NCBI GenBank assembly: GCA_964519015.1
Contig: CAZFHZ010000026.1
Span: 1 to 35,287 of the forward strand
Reading direction: 5' to 3'
Length of the DNA stretch: 35,287 nt
Source of the DNA: CAZFHZ01 sp964519015
GTDB taxonomy: Bacteria > Blakebacterota > Blakebacteria > Blakebacterales > CAYUVJ01
Position 1 is the first letter of the stretch. Every line of letters starts with the position of its first letter. The translations under genes and the position numbers were made by a program. Shown piece by piece: positions 15,901 to 21,884 of the stretch. A model generated the notes under the pieces. That model did not search any database and had not been told where the DNA came from. It saw only the letters and a list, made by a program, of their open reading frames with translations.

Positions 15901-16119
15901 CCACAACCCGCCGGTGGCCGAGCCGACCCAGATGATGTCGGGATCGGAAGCCACCGCGTCGATCGCCCCGATCCGCCCACTCATGCCCGCCGGCCCGATG
16001 GCCCGGGGTTCCATGGCTTTCATCAACTCGGGATCGATCTGGGCGGAAGCGATGAGCGGGAACGAAGTGAGCAGGAGGAGGGTGAGGGCGGCCCGCGCCC
16101 GAGGATGATGCACCGACAT
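12952..16119 (-). CDS. Large secreted VPS10/BNR-repeat beta-propeller protein
   Basis: A 1055-residue protein with a signal peptide (RAALTLLLLTSFPLIASAQ). Many BNR/Asp-box repeats of the S-x-D-G-G-x-x-W type run from about residue 45 to 670: KSMDGGLTW, TRDSGRTW, KTEDGGRNW, SEDGGFSW and TRDGGATW. They form one or more sialidase/sortilin-like propellers. An Ig-like segment follows (DTVRTLDGTMEKGVNRVVWDLN) and then a helical C-terminal part (about 860-1040). Such proteins are common as families in Gemmatimonadota, Acidobacteria and Bacteroidetes. Most have no proven enzymatic function; sialidase activity is not supported, since only the repeats are recognisable. The start is supported by GGGAGG eight bases upstream. 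Confidence 0.82.
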   Translation of the reverse strand: MSVHHPRARAALTLLLLTSFPLIASAQIDPELMKAMEPRAIGPAGMSGRIGAIDAVASDPDIIWVGSATGGLWKSMDGGLTWTPMFDDQPVSGFGAVAIDQANPDVVWVGTGEDNVRNSVGVGNGVYRTRDSGRTWTHLGLAKSEHISRIVLDPRDPDVAWVAATGPLWSDGEERGVFKTEDGGRNWRKVLYTDQRTGCADLVIDPSNPDHLLAAMWEHRRWPWFFSSGGPGSGLHVTWDGGATWQKLGTEAGLPAGELGRIGLAWSRSRPDVVYALVEAKRNVLLRSEDGGFSWRTVNRDPGVHDRPFYYSEIRVDPVDHNRVYLLGSLVRVSNDGGRTLEVLLPYAIVHPDHHAIWIDPGDGRTIIEGNDGGIAISQDRGGSWRFVENLPLGQYYHVETDDEIPYHVYGGMQDNGSWQGPAYVWENGGIGNQYWAELGFGDGFHTVPDPLDATTGYAMSQQGYLLRWNLKTLEGKGIRPAGPEDDPLRFNWNAGFALDPFEPAAIYLGSQYLHRSRDRGESWETISGDLTTDAPAKQKSGSSGGLTYDVTGAENHTTIFAIAPSPVQRGLIWVGTDDGNVQLTRDGGATWTNVVKNIKGLPDSSWVSHIEASPHDPAVAFITCDNHRRGDGATWVFKTDNFGRTWKSLATPHVRGFAHVIIQDPVQPALLFLGTEFGLWFSRDGGVNWTQWTHGFPTVPVRDLTIQKREGDLVIGTHGRAAYILDDIRPLRGLDGAVMKETVHLFPIPDAYAVTIGQVGGYHFPGHAMFAGENRPYGASLSYWFLPPEKKEGGGAAAGADKVIITVRNAAGDTVRTLDGTMEKGVNRVVWDLNRNALDPETAIFGPGTGPEVLPGTYTVTVSCGSVSSQQPVIVHGDPRRPIPMADRQAKEAAFLRLEAMLGVMNKAQQGLQKMDGESETLLQRLGEAEKEKPGDEALKSLRTGLEAFRKEITALQERFAGDQTAQGIYRPADTIQNVVFAPLGSMGSTWDAPTPDERILMERAERSLAGGLESYNTLVRDTLPAIRQQAQAAGLQWAQGMEPLSLPARVPPR

Positions 16120-16154
16120 GGGTATGCCTCCCTGGTTTCGATGGCGGGGATATC

Positions 16155-16186
16155 GGTCCGGTCGGACGCCCGGAGTACTCCGGACC
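16155..16186. promoter_or_regulatory. Nested inverted repeats upstream of the VPS10/BNR gene
   Basis: A perfect 14-base palindrome, CCGGAGT-ACTCCGG (16170-16183), overlaps a wider pair GGTCCGG/CCGGACC (16155-16161 and 16180-16186). It lies 50 bases before the start of the minus-strand gene. It could be a leader hairpin or a protein-binding site; no promoter is obvious nearby. The remaining sequence up to 16325 shows no gene. Confidence 0.35.
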
Positions 16187-16325
16187 GTAATCCACCCCGG
16201 GGATCCGACATAAGACTCCTACGGATGCTCCAGGTGGTAGTTACGCAATTCTTCACCCACGGTCCGACCGTTCCCGGAAACGGTTTTGAACCCGATCCGA
16301 TGGTCAGGGATTTTTTCGAGTTGTT

Positions 16326-16352
16326 AAATGTATATGACTATAATATACATTT
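16326..16352 (+). promoter_or_regulatory. brnTA promoter with overlapping palindromic operator
   Basis: AAATGTATAT and ATATACATTT form a perfect 10-base inverted repeat with a 7-base spacer. It overlaps a consensus TATAAT at 16339-16344. The ATG of brnT begins at 16356, so the transcript would have a leader of about five bases. BrnA antitoxins are known to autorepress their operon, and this is the obvious binding site. No good -35 box is seen. Confidence 0.65.
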
Positions 16353-16355
16353 CAT

Positions 16356-16670
16356 ATGGTCGATCCCTTCCAGCTCCTGTCGGAATGCACTGGGTTCCAG
16401 TGGGATGAAGGGAACGCCGACAAGAACTGGGAACGCCATCAGGTCACTTGCGGGGAATGTGAAGAGGTCTTCTTCAACGAGCCGCTGGTCGCGGTCCCGG
16501 ATTCCGCCCATTCCCAGCGGGAATCCCGCTGCTTCGCACTGGGCAGGACCTCGGCGGATCGGCATCTGTTCCTGGTCTTCACCATCCGGGAACGGGCGAT
16601 CCGGGTCATATCGGCCCGGGACATGAGCCGCAAGGAGCGCAAGATCTATGAGCAAGCGGAAGATCACTGA
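16356..16670 (+). CDS. brnT: BrnT-type toxin (ribonuclease)
   Basis: A 104-residue protein with the BrnT/DUF497 core: FQWDEGNADKNWERHQVTCGECEEVFFNEPL, RCFALGRTSADRHLFLVFTIRERAIRVISARDMSRKERKIYE. The family is a RelE-like ribonuclease that halts translation. The conserved W-D-x-x-K-x-x-x-N-x-x-K/R-H start and the final R-x-I-S-A-R-x-M-x-x-x-E block are both present. There is no Shine-Dalgarno sequence before the ATG, in keeping with a near-leaderless transcript. It overlaps brnA by 23 bases. Confidence 0.92.
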   Translation: MVDPFQLLSECTGFQWDEGNADKNWERHQVTCGECEEVFFNEPLVAVPDSAHSQRESRCFALGRTSADRHLFLVFTIRERAIRVISARDMSRKERKIYEQAEDH

Positions 16671-16974
16671 GAAGAGCATCCCGTCGTTCCGGGACGAGGA
16701 TGAGGAACGCGCCTGGTGGGCTGAACACGACGCAGCCGGTCACATGGACTGGAGCCGTGCCCGGAAGGTCCGTTTCCCCGACCTGAAACCCTCCACCACG
16801 ACGATCTCACTGCGCCTTTCGGAGCGGATGCTGGAAGAACTCAAACAACTGGCCAACCGGCGCGATGTGCCCTACCAGTCCCTGCTCAAGATCTTCTTGG
16901 CCGAACGGATCGAAGAGGAACGGGCCAGGTACACAGCCCGTCCGCCCAAGTCACCGACCGTCTCGAAGAAGTGA
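16648..16974 (+). CDS. brnA: BrnA-type antitoxin (ribbon-helix-helix)
   Basis: A 108-residue protein. The N-terminal half carries the toxin-binding IPSFRDEDEERAWWAEHDAAGHMDW. The C-terminal half is a ribbon-helix-helix DNA-binding domain (TTISLRLSERMLEELKQLA, then YQSLLKIFLAERI). It neutralises BrnT and should repress the operon through the palindrome at 16326-16352. AAGGAG at 16632-16637 supports the start. The basic tail (about the last 15 residues) is low complexity. Confidence 0.9.
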   Translation: MSKRKITEKSIPSFRDEDEERAWWAEHDAAGHMDWSRARKVRFPDLKPSTTTISLRLSERMLEELKQLANRRDVPYQSLLKIFLAERIEEERARYTARPPKSPTVSKK

Positions 16975-17056
16975 GGAAGAGGACTTTCCTTCCGCTTTGG
17001 CCTTTACCATCCTGCAGGTCTGCCAGACCGACCGCACCCATCTCATGGAGCGAGCG

Positions 17057-18919
17057 ATGGAACGGATCGTCGAATGCGTCCCCAACTTCTCGGAGGGACG
17101 CGACCCCGCCCTGATCAAGGAGATCACCGACGCCATCACCTCGGTGGCCGGCATCCGGCTGCTCGATGTGGACTCGGGGGAAGACACCAACCGGACGGTG
17201 GTGACCTTCGTCGGTCCACCTGAACTGGTGGGGGAGGCGGCCTTCCGCGGGGCTCGCGTAGCCACCGAGCGGATCGACATGCGCACTCACCACGGGGCGC
17301 ACCCCCGCTTCGGCGCGACCGATGTGGTCCCCTTCGTCCCGGTCTCGGGCGTGACCATGGAGGAGTGTGTGGGGATCGCCCGGACGGTCGGCGCGCGGAT
17401 CGGCAACGAACTGGGAGTCGGCGTCTACCTCTACGAGCACGCCGCCAGCCGTCCCGAACGGCGCAACCTGGCCCGGGTGCGGGAGGGGGAGTACGAGGGG
17501 TTGCCCAAGAAGCTGGTCCACCCCGATTGGGTCCCCGATTTCGGACCGGCCGAATTCAACCCGGTCTCGGGGGTGACCGTGGTGGGCGCCCGCGAGTTCC
17601 TGATCGCCTACAACATCAACCTGAACACGATGGACCGCCGCTACGCGACCGACATCGCCTACGAGCTGCGCGAGCGGGGGCGTTGGAAGCGGAGCGGCAA
17701 CACCGAACCCTTCTACTACAAGGGGGAGGTGGTCGACTTCCCCGGCGACGGCACCCACCCCTGCGGCGACTGCGACTTCGTCGGGCGGGACTTCGCCGAG
17801 ATCGCCGCCCATGCCGAGCAGGTGCACGGCGTCGACCTGAAGGCGCGCTACGAAGAGCTGGAGATCGACCCGGCCGATCCGAAGGGTCCGGTCTTCCGGA
17901 GCGGGCGGTTCGCCTATGTGAAAGGGATGGGCTGGGTCATCGACGCCTACCACTGCGCCCAGGTCACCATGAACCTGACTGACTACAAGGTGAGCCCTCC
18001 CCACCGGGTGCTGGAAGCCGCCCGGGAGGAGGCCCGCCGAAGAGGAATCGAACTGACCGGCTCGGAGATCGTGGGGGTGGTCCCCTACGAGGCGATGCGG
18101 CAGGCGGGCCGCTTCTACCTGGAGAAGATGCGCAAATCGACCGGCCTGCCCGTCCCCGACGTGATCGAGACCGCGGTGCGCTCGATGAGGCTGCGGGAGG
18201 TGGCCCCCTTCGAGGCGGCCGGGAAGGTGCTCGGGCTGCCCCGGGTGGAGGGCCCCCTGGTGCTCAAGCCCACCTTCGACTTCGTGGACGAGGTCTCGCG
18301 CGACACTCCCGCTCCCGGCGGCGGCTCGGTGGCCGCCCTGGCCGGGGCCCTGGGGGCCGCCCTGGCCGGCATGGTGGCCAACCTCTCGGTCGGCAGGGGG
18401 GAGTTCGACGCCCACTACGAGGAACTATGCGAGATCGCCGACCGGGCCCAGGCGGTCAAGGACGCCCTGGTGCGCGGGGTGGACGAGGACACCCGGGCCT
18501 TCGACTCGGTGCTGGAGGCGCTGCGCCTGCCCAAGGACACCGAGGAGCAGAAGGCGGAGCGTTCCCGGCTCATCCAGGCCGGCTACCAGCAGGCCACCCT
18601 GGTCCCGCTGGCTACCGTGGCCGCCTGCCGCGACGCCCTCCGGCTCTGCCGCCGGATGGCCGAGCTGGCCGACCCCGAGATGGTCAGCGATGTAGGGGCC
18701 GGCGCCCTGACCGCCCAGGCGGGCGCCCGGGCGGCCGGCTACAACGTCCGGATCAACCTGCGCCATATCAAGGACCGGGCGTTCGCCGAACGGACCCGCA
18801 CCGAGCTGGACGCCCTCATCCGCGAGTGCGCGGAACTGGCCGAGGCGGCCACCGCCGACGTCGAGCGGGTGCTCGCGGGGGACCGGCCGAAGAGGAAAGC
18901 GAAACGGGTCGAGGACTGA
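17057..18919 (+). CDS. ftcD: Bifunctional glutamate formimidoyltransferase / formimidoyl-THF cyclodeaminase
   Basis: A 620-residue enzyme of histidine degradation. It moves the formimino group from N-formiminoglutamate to tetrahydrofolate and then deaminates it to 5,10-methenyl-THF. The transferase part opens with IVECVPNFSEGRD and has THHGAHPRFGATDVVPFVPV with the catalytic His. The cyclodeaminase part begins near residue 413 (FVDEVSRDTPAPGGGSVAALAGALGAALAGMV). Between them, residues 236-257 contain C-x2-C-x12-H-x4-H, a complete C2H2 zinc-finger spacing not part of the mammalian enzyme. The start at 17057 is chosen over 17045 because GGAG lies six bases before it. No hutH, hutU or hutI is visible. 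An SDR gene follows 22 bases later. Confidence 0.92.
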   Translation: MERIVECVPNFSEGRDPALIKEITDAITSVAGIRLLDVDSGEDTNRTVVTFVGPPELVGEAAFRGARVATERIDMRTHHGAHPRFGATDVVPFVPVSGVTMEECVGIARTVGARIGNELGVGVYLYEHAASRPERRNLARVREGEYEGLPKKLVHPDWVPDFGPAEFNPVSGVTVVGAREFLIAYNINLNTMDRRYATDIAYELRERGRWKRSGNTEPFYYKGEVVDFPGDGTHPCGDCDFVGRDFAEIAAHAEQVHGVDLKARYEELEIDPADPKGPVFRSGRFAYVKGMGWVIDAYHCAQVTMNLTDYKVSPPHRVLEAAREEARRRGIELTGSEIVGVVPYEAMRQAGRFYLEKMRKSTGLPVPDVIETAVRSMRLREVAPFEAAGKVLGLPRVEGPLVLKPTFDFVDEVSRDTPAPGGGSVAALAGALGAALAGMVANLSVGRGEFDAHYEELCEIADRAQAVKDALVRGVDEDTRAFDSVLEALRLPKDTEEQKAERSRLIQAGYQQATLVPLATVAACRDALRLCRRMAELADPEMVSDVGAGALTAQAGARAAGYNVRINLRHIKDRAFAERTRTELDALIRECAELAEAATADVERVLAGDRPKRKAKRVED

Positions 18920-18941
18920 ACCGGAGCTCGGGAGGGCTCGG

Positions 18942-19739
18942 ATGGACCTGGGTCTGAAGGAGAAGGTGGCCCTGGTGACCGGGGCGAGCGCCGGGCTGGG
19001 TTACGCCTCGGCCTGGGCGCTGGCCGCCGAAGGGGCGCGACTGGTCATCTGCGGTCGGGACGTGGGCCGGATCGAGAGGGCCGCCGGGAGGATACGGGCC
19101 GAGACGGGCGCCGCCGTCGAGCCGAGCGTATGCGATATAGCCTCCGGCCGGGAGGCGGTCGAGCAGCTGGTGACCCATACCGTGTCGGTCTTCGGCCGGC
19201 TCGACATCCTGGTTTCCAACGCCGGCGGGCCCCCCGGCGGACGGTTCGCCGACCTGGATGCCGAGGCCTGGCAACGGGCCTACAACCTGACCTTTCTGAG
19301 CACCCTCCACCTGTGCGCCCTGGCCCTGCCGGTCATGGAGCGGCAGGGGAGCGGGGTGGTCGTGGTCCTCACCTCGCTGGCGGCCAAGCAGCCGGTGGCC
19401 GGCCTGGTCACCAGCAACACTTTTCGGGCCGGCCTGAACGGGCTGATCAAGTCGATCGCCGACGAGTACGGTCCCAAAGGGATCCGGGCCAACACGGTGG
19501 CCCCCGGCTACACCGAGACCGAGCGGTTGAAGGAGCTGGCGGCCGGCATCTCGAAGCGGGACGGGATATCGATCGAGGAGGTCTACGAGCACTGGCGGAG
19601 CCTGGCTCCCCTCCACCGGCTGGGCCGGCCCGAGGAGATCGGCGCCGCGGTGGCCTTCCTGGCCAGCGAACGGGCGGCCTTCATCACCGGCCAGCACCTG
19701 GCCGTGGACGGCGGCGCCATCCGCGGCCTGTTGGGGTGA
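18942..19739 (+). CDS. Short-chain dehydrogenase/reductase-like protein with altered active site
   Basis: A 265-residue SDR. The Rossmann motif is TGASAGLG (13-20), followed by SNAGG (92-96) and a C-terminal ASERAAFITGQHLAVDGGAIRG. In classical enzymes the catalytic Tyr and Lys lie in Y-x-x-x-K. The aligned positions here read S158-N-T-F-R162, so both catalytic residues are replaced; Ser145 remains. This matches a known subgroup of FabG-like SDRs with an imperfect tetrad. The annotation as 3-oxoacyl-ACP reductase should therefore not be taken as activity. It sits 22 bases after ftcD with a GGAGG site, so it may be cotranscribed. Confidence 0.85.
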   Translation: MDLGLKEKVALVTGASAGLGYASAWALAAEGARLVICGRDVGRIERAAGRIRAETGAAVEPSVCDIASGREAVEQLVTHTVSVFGRLDILVSNAGGPPGGRFADLDAEAWQRAYNLTFLSTLHLCALALPVMERQGSGVVVVLTSLAAKQPVAGLVTSNTFRAGLNGLIKSIADEYGPKGIRANTVAPGYTETERLKELAAGISKRDGISIEEVYEHWRSLAPLHRLGRPEEIGAAVAFLASERAAFITGQHLAVDGGAIRGLLG

Positions 19740-19742
19740 CGA

Positions 19743-20804
19743 TCATTGGGGCAGCGGTCGGATCGGGCGGGTGCGCCTGACGGCCTCCATGATATCGCGC
19801 AGGGCGATCTCGATGAGACAGGACGCTGGTTCCGAGGCCAGGAGTACACGGTCGCCGAACAGGATGACACTGTTGTAGGTTGCCGAACCTGCCTGGCCAG
19901 GTCCAGATTCCCGCTGGATGGTATCGGCCAGTTCACCCAGGCTCAGCGGATAGAGTGTGCCATCATCCAGGTCCAGAACCATCAGATGGCCGATGGGACC
20001 GGCCATTATTAAGTAGTGATCGAAGCGGTCGAAGCCGCCCTGAATGTCCAGGACGAGCGATCCTTCCACACCTCTTCGGCGCAGGTCTTCACGCGCTTCA
20101 TAGAAGCGCCTCAGGAACGGGTAGGAAGCCTGCAGGTCATAGCTCCAGTCGAATGCCCGAGTACCGATGCCGACGATCCGCGGCTCATGCGCGAAGACGA
20201 CATACGTCTGCTCCGGATACCATCTGATCTTCACCCGGTACTCTTCGGTGACCGTTGCTTTGACACCCGCATTACTTATAACGGTCGCTATCGGATTCCC
20301 CTCCCGATCGAGTTCCTGGACAAGCTTGTCCATCTGCCTGTCATAGGTCGCGAGCAGGAAGGACCCGCGATCCGTCAGGGCGATATCCCCCCAGCTGAAT
20401 ACTGCAACAGGTATCGCTGCTCGAAAGCTCCCGTCGCTTCCGAAGAGGGAAACACGTACACCTCCGAGTACCGCAAGGCTGCCTTTAATCGCACTGATTG
20501 CCTGGATCGATCCGAATTCTCCAGGTCCCTCGCCGGGCTGACCGAGCGTTCCGAGCACACGGAATGCGGAATCGAATACAGTGACGACACAGTCCCTCGA
20601 ATCCGCAACGAAGACGAACGGCGAATCGACCGCAATACCAACAGGTCTGAAGAACGAATAACCATTTACCTCACGGATAACGCGGTATTCGGACACCTCC
20701 GCGACGAATCGAGGCATTTGTACCGAATCTCTGTTGCCCCCGCAGGCGCACAGAATCCAAATAAAGATGCATCCTCCCGGGATCGTCCAGCGGAGCAACT
20801 TCAT
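19743..20804 (-). CDS. Putative lipoprotein with six-bladed (NHL-like) beta-propeller
   Basis: 353 residues. The N-terminus carries a hydrophobic segment ending in a lipobox L-C-A-C21-G-G, so the mature protein is probably lipid-anchored. The repeats resemble 6-bladed propellers: FRPVGIAVDSPFVFVADSRDCVVTVFD, VLGTLGQPGEGPGEFGSI, then strand-turn-strand units to the end. That GxPGxGPGEF signature is common in secreted 6-bladed propeller proteins of Bacteroidetes and Gemmatimonadota. The substrate is unknown. The start at 20804 has AAGGAG nine bases before it; an upstream pair of ATGs lacks one. Base composition is clearly less GC-rich than most of the window, suggesting transfer or weak selection. 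Confidence 0.7.
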   Translation of the reverse strand: MKLLRWTIPGGCIFIWILCACGGNRDSVQMPRFVAEVSEYRVIREVNGYSFFRPVGIAVDSPFVFVADSRDCVVTVFDSAFRVLGTLGQPGEGPGEFGSIQAISAIKGSLAVLGGVRVSLFGSDGSFRAAIPVAVFSWGDIALTDRGSFLLATYDRQMDKLVQELDREGNPIATVISNAGVKATVTEEYRVKIRWYPEQTYVVFAHEPRIVGIGTRAFDWSYDLQASYPFLRRFYEAREDLRRRGVEGSLVLDIQGGFDRFDHYLIMAGPIGHLMVLDLDDGTLYPLSLGELADTIQRESGPGQAGSATYNSVILFGDRVLLASEPASCLIEIALRDIMEAVRRTRPIRPLPQ

Positions 20805-20902
20805 GGCGGGCTGCTCCTTCTGACTATTGACGAATTCCATCATTGAGATGAAGGAACGGCTCTCTCTTGACGATGTTTATGATATACGCTGATCGCTGGC
20901 GA

Positions 20903-20917
20903 TTGACCGTATGTCAA
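20903..20917. promoter_or_regulatory. Small palindrome in the divergent region
   Basis: TTGAC-CGTAT-GTCAA is a perfect 5-base inverted repeat. Each arm resembles a -35 box on its own strand, between the diverging lipoprotein gene and the small-protein/nucleotidyltransferase pair. No well-spaced -10 box accompanies either arm. Confidence 0.25.
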
Positions 20918-20961
20918 ACAGATCGATTTCAGTACCCACCATCGGTCCCATTCCCACCCGT

Positions 20962-20983
20962 GATGTGGTACAATGGCCACATC
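20962..20983 (+). promoter_or_regulatory. Candidate operator and -10 box of the small-protein/nucleotidyltransferase pair
   Basis: GATGTGG (20962-20968) and CCACATC (20977-20983) are perfect 7-base complements around an 8-base spacer containing TACAAT (20969-20974). Transcription would begin near 20981, about 29 bases before the first ATG. No good -35 box is present. A palindrome over the -10 box is the usual arrangement for self-regulated TA operons. Confidence 0.45.
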
Positions 20984-21009
20984 CTCAGTCCACACCTGGT
21001 GGTGAGTTC

Positions 21010-21225
21010 ATGATGAAAGACCCTGACCGGGTAAAGGCGCTGGAGCGCGACTACAACCGTCGTACGTACGGGAGTATGGAGTATCGGGAGAAGCTCCGGC
21101 GCTACGAGATCATGTGGATGCATGCCGTCCGTCTGGACCCCGAGTTCGGGAAGCGCTGGCAGGAGGACATCCAAGCCGATATCACCCTCGCCCGGATACT
21201 CAATGGACTCCCCCCGCAAGCCTGA
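21010..21225 (+). CDS. Small hypothetical protein, partner of the nucleotidyltransferase
   Basis: A 71-residue charged, probably helical protein: DPDRVKALERDYNRRTYGSMEYREKLRRYE, then RLDPEFGKRWQEDIQADITLARIL. I do not recognise a family. Two adjacent ATGs at 21010 and 21013 follow a GGTGAG. Its end overlaps the nucleotidyltransferase gene by 23 bases in another frame, the tight coupling expected of a two-component module. By position and size it could be the antitoxin, but nothing in the sequence shows that directly; it lacks an obvious DNA-binding motif. Confidence 0.65.
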   Translation: MMKDPDRVKALERDYNRRTYGSMEYREKLRRYEIMWMHAVRLDPEFGKRWQEDIQADITLARILNGLPPQA

Positions 21226-21787
21226 CTTTGAACGATTGCTGGTCGAGCTGACCCGCGTTCTGGATGCTGCGGGGATCCAGTTCATGGTCGTCGGTGGACA
21301 AGCCGTCCTCCTTCACGGTGTACCCCGCACCACCGAGGATATCGACATCTCACTGGGCGTCGATACATCCCGGCTCCGGGAGGTGGTGTCGGCCTGCGCC
21401 GATTTGGGTCTCGACCTCCTCCCCGACGACCCGGAGGCGTTCGCCCGGGAGACGTTCGTGCTGCCGACGGCCGACCCCGACTCACTGGTCCGGATCGACT
21501 TCATCTTCTCCAGCCTCGACTATGAGCGGGAGGCCATCGGTCGAGCCGTCCGTGTTCAGCTGGGCGACCGGGATGTCCCTTTCATCTCCGTTGAGGACCT
21601 CATCCTGCACAAACTCTTCGCCGGTCGCGCCCGCGACCGGGAAGATGTCGACGGTATCCTGGCTTTGCGACCGCCCGCCCTCGACTGGGCCTACCTCGAA
21701 CACTGGGCTACAGAGTTCGCCTCAATACCAGGCCGGGAGGACCTGCCGGGGATCGTCCAGGACCTCCGCTCCCGGCACCGTCAGTAA
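21203..21787 (+). CDS. MNT/AbiEii-like nucleotidyltransferase
   Basis: 194 residues of the minimal nucleotidyltransferase fold. The G31-G32-Q motif lies in MVVGGQAVLLHGVPRTTEDIDISLG, the metal-binding pair is D46-x-D48, and a third acidic residue is Asp99 in LVRIDFIFSS. The C-terminal SVEDLILHKLFAGRARDREDVDGIL resembles the K-x-x-A-x-R-x-K/R-D block of AbiEii/MenT-like and related proteins. Such enzymes transfer nucleotides to tRNA or proteins and act as toxins or as antitoxins in different systems. The AT-richer surroundings and overlapping upstream gene suggest a TA-like pair. The start at 21203 lacks a clear ribosome site, consistent with coupling. Confidence 0.8.
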   Translation: MDSPRKPDFERLLVELTRVLDAAGIQFMVVGGQAVLLHGVPRTTEDIDISLGVDTSRLREVVSACADLGLDLLPDDPEAFARETFVLPTADPDSLVRIDFIFSSLDYEREAIGRAVRVQLGDRDVPFISVEDLILHKLFAGRARDREDVDGILALRPPALDWAYLEHWATEFASIPGREDLPGIVQDLRSRHRQ

Positions 21788-21791
21788 CGTC

Positions 21792-21825
21792 AGAGGGTCG
21801 CCCGGAGATTTCCCGGCGACCCTCT
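21792..21825. terminator. Terminator-like hairpin after the nucleotidyltransferase gene
   Basis: AGAGGGTCGCC and GGCGACCCTCT form a perfect 11-base-pair stem with a 12-base loop, five bases past the stop codon. A T-rich stretch (about 21831-21847) follows on the plus strand. It lies between converging genes and probably ends this transcript. Confidence 0.7.
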
Positions 21826-21849
21826 ATGATCTTCAATCTTCTCTTTGTA

Positions 21850-21884
21850 ACTCTGGTAATCAGAGTACTACTACAATCAGAGTT
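21850..21884. terminator. Repeated CAGAGT hairpins at the end of the zinc-ribbon gene
   Basis: ACTCTG-GTAAT-CAGAGT (21850-21866) is a 6-base-pair hairpin. A further CAGAGTT at 21878-21884, overlapping the stop of the minus-strand gene, can pair with the same AACTCTG arm. The two alternative pairings lie between converging genes. It is a weak terminator candidate for the minus strand. Confidence 0.35.

Noticed and set aside
12952..16119. Sialidase annotation for the BNR-repeat protein
   Set aside because: Asp-box repeats alone do not indicate sialidase; no arginine triad or FRIP-type motif was recognised, and the overall layout fits VPS10-like propellers.
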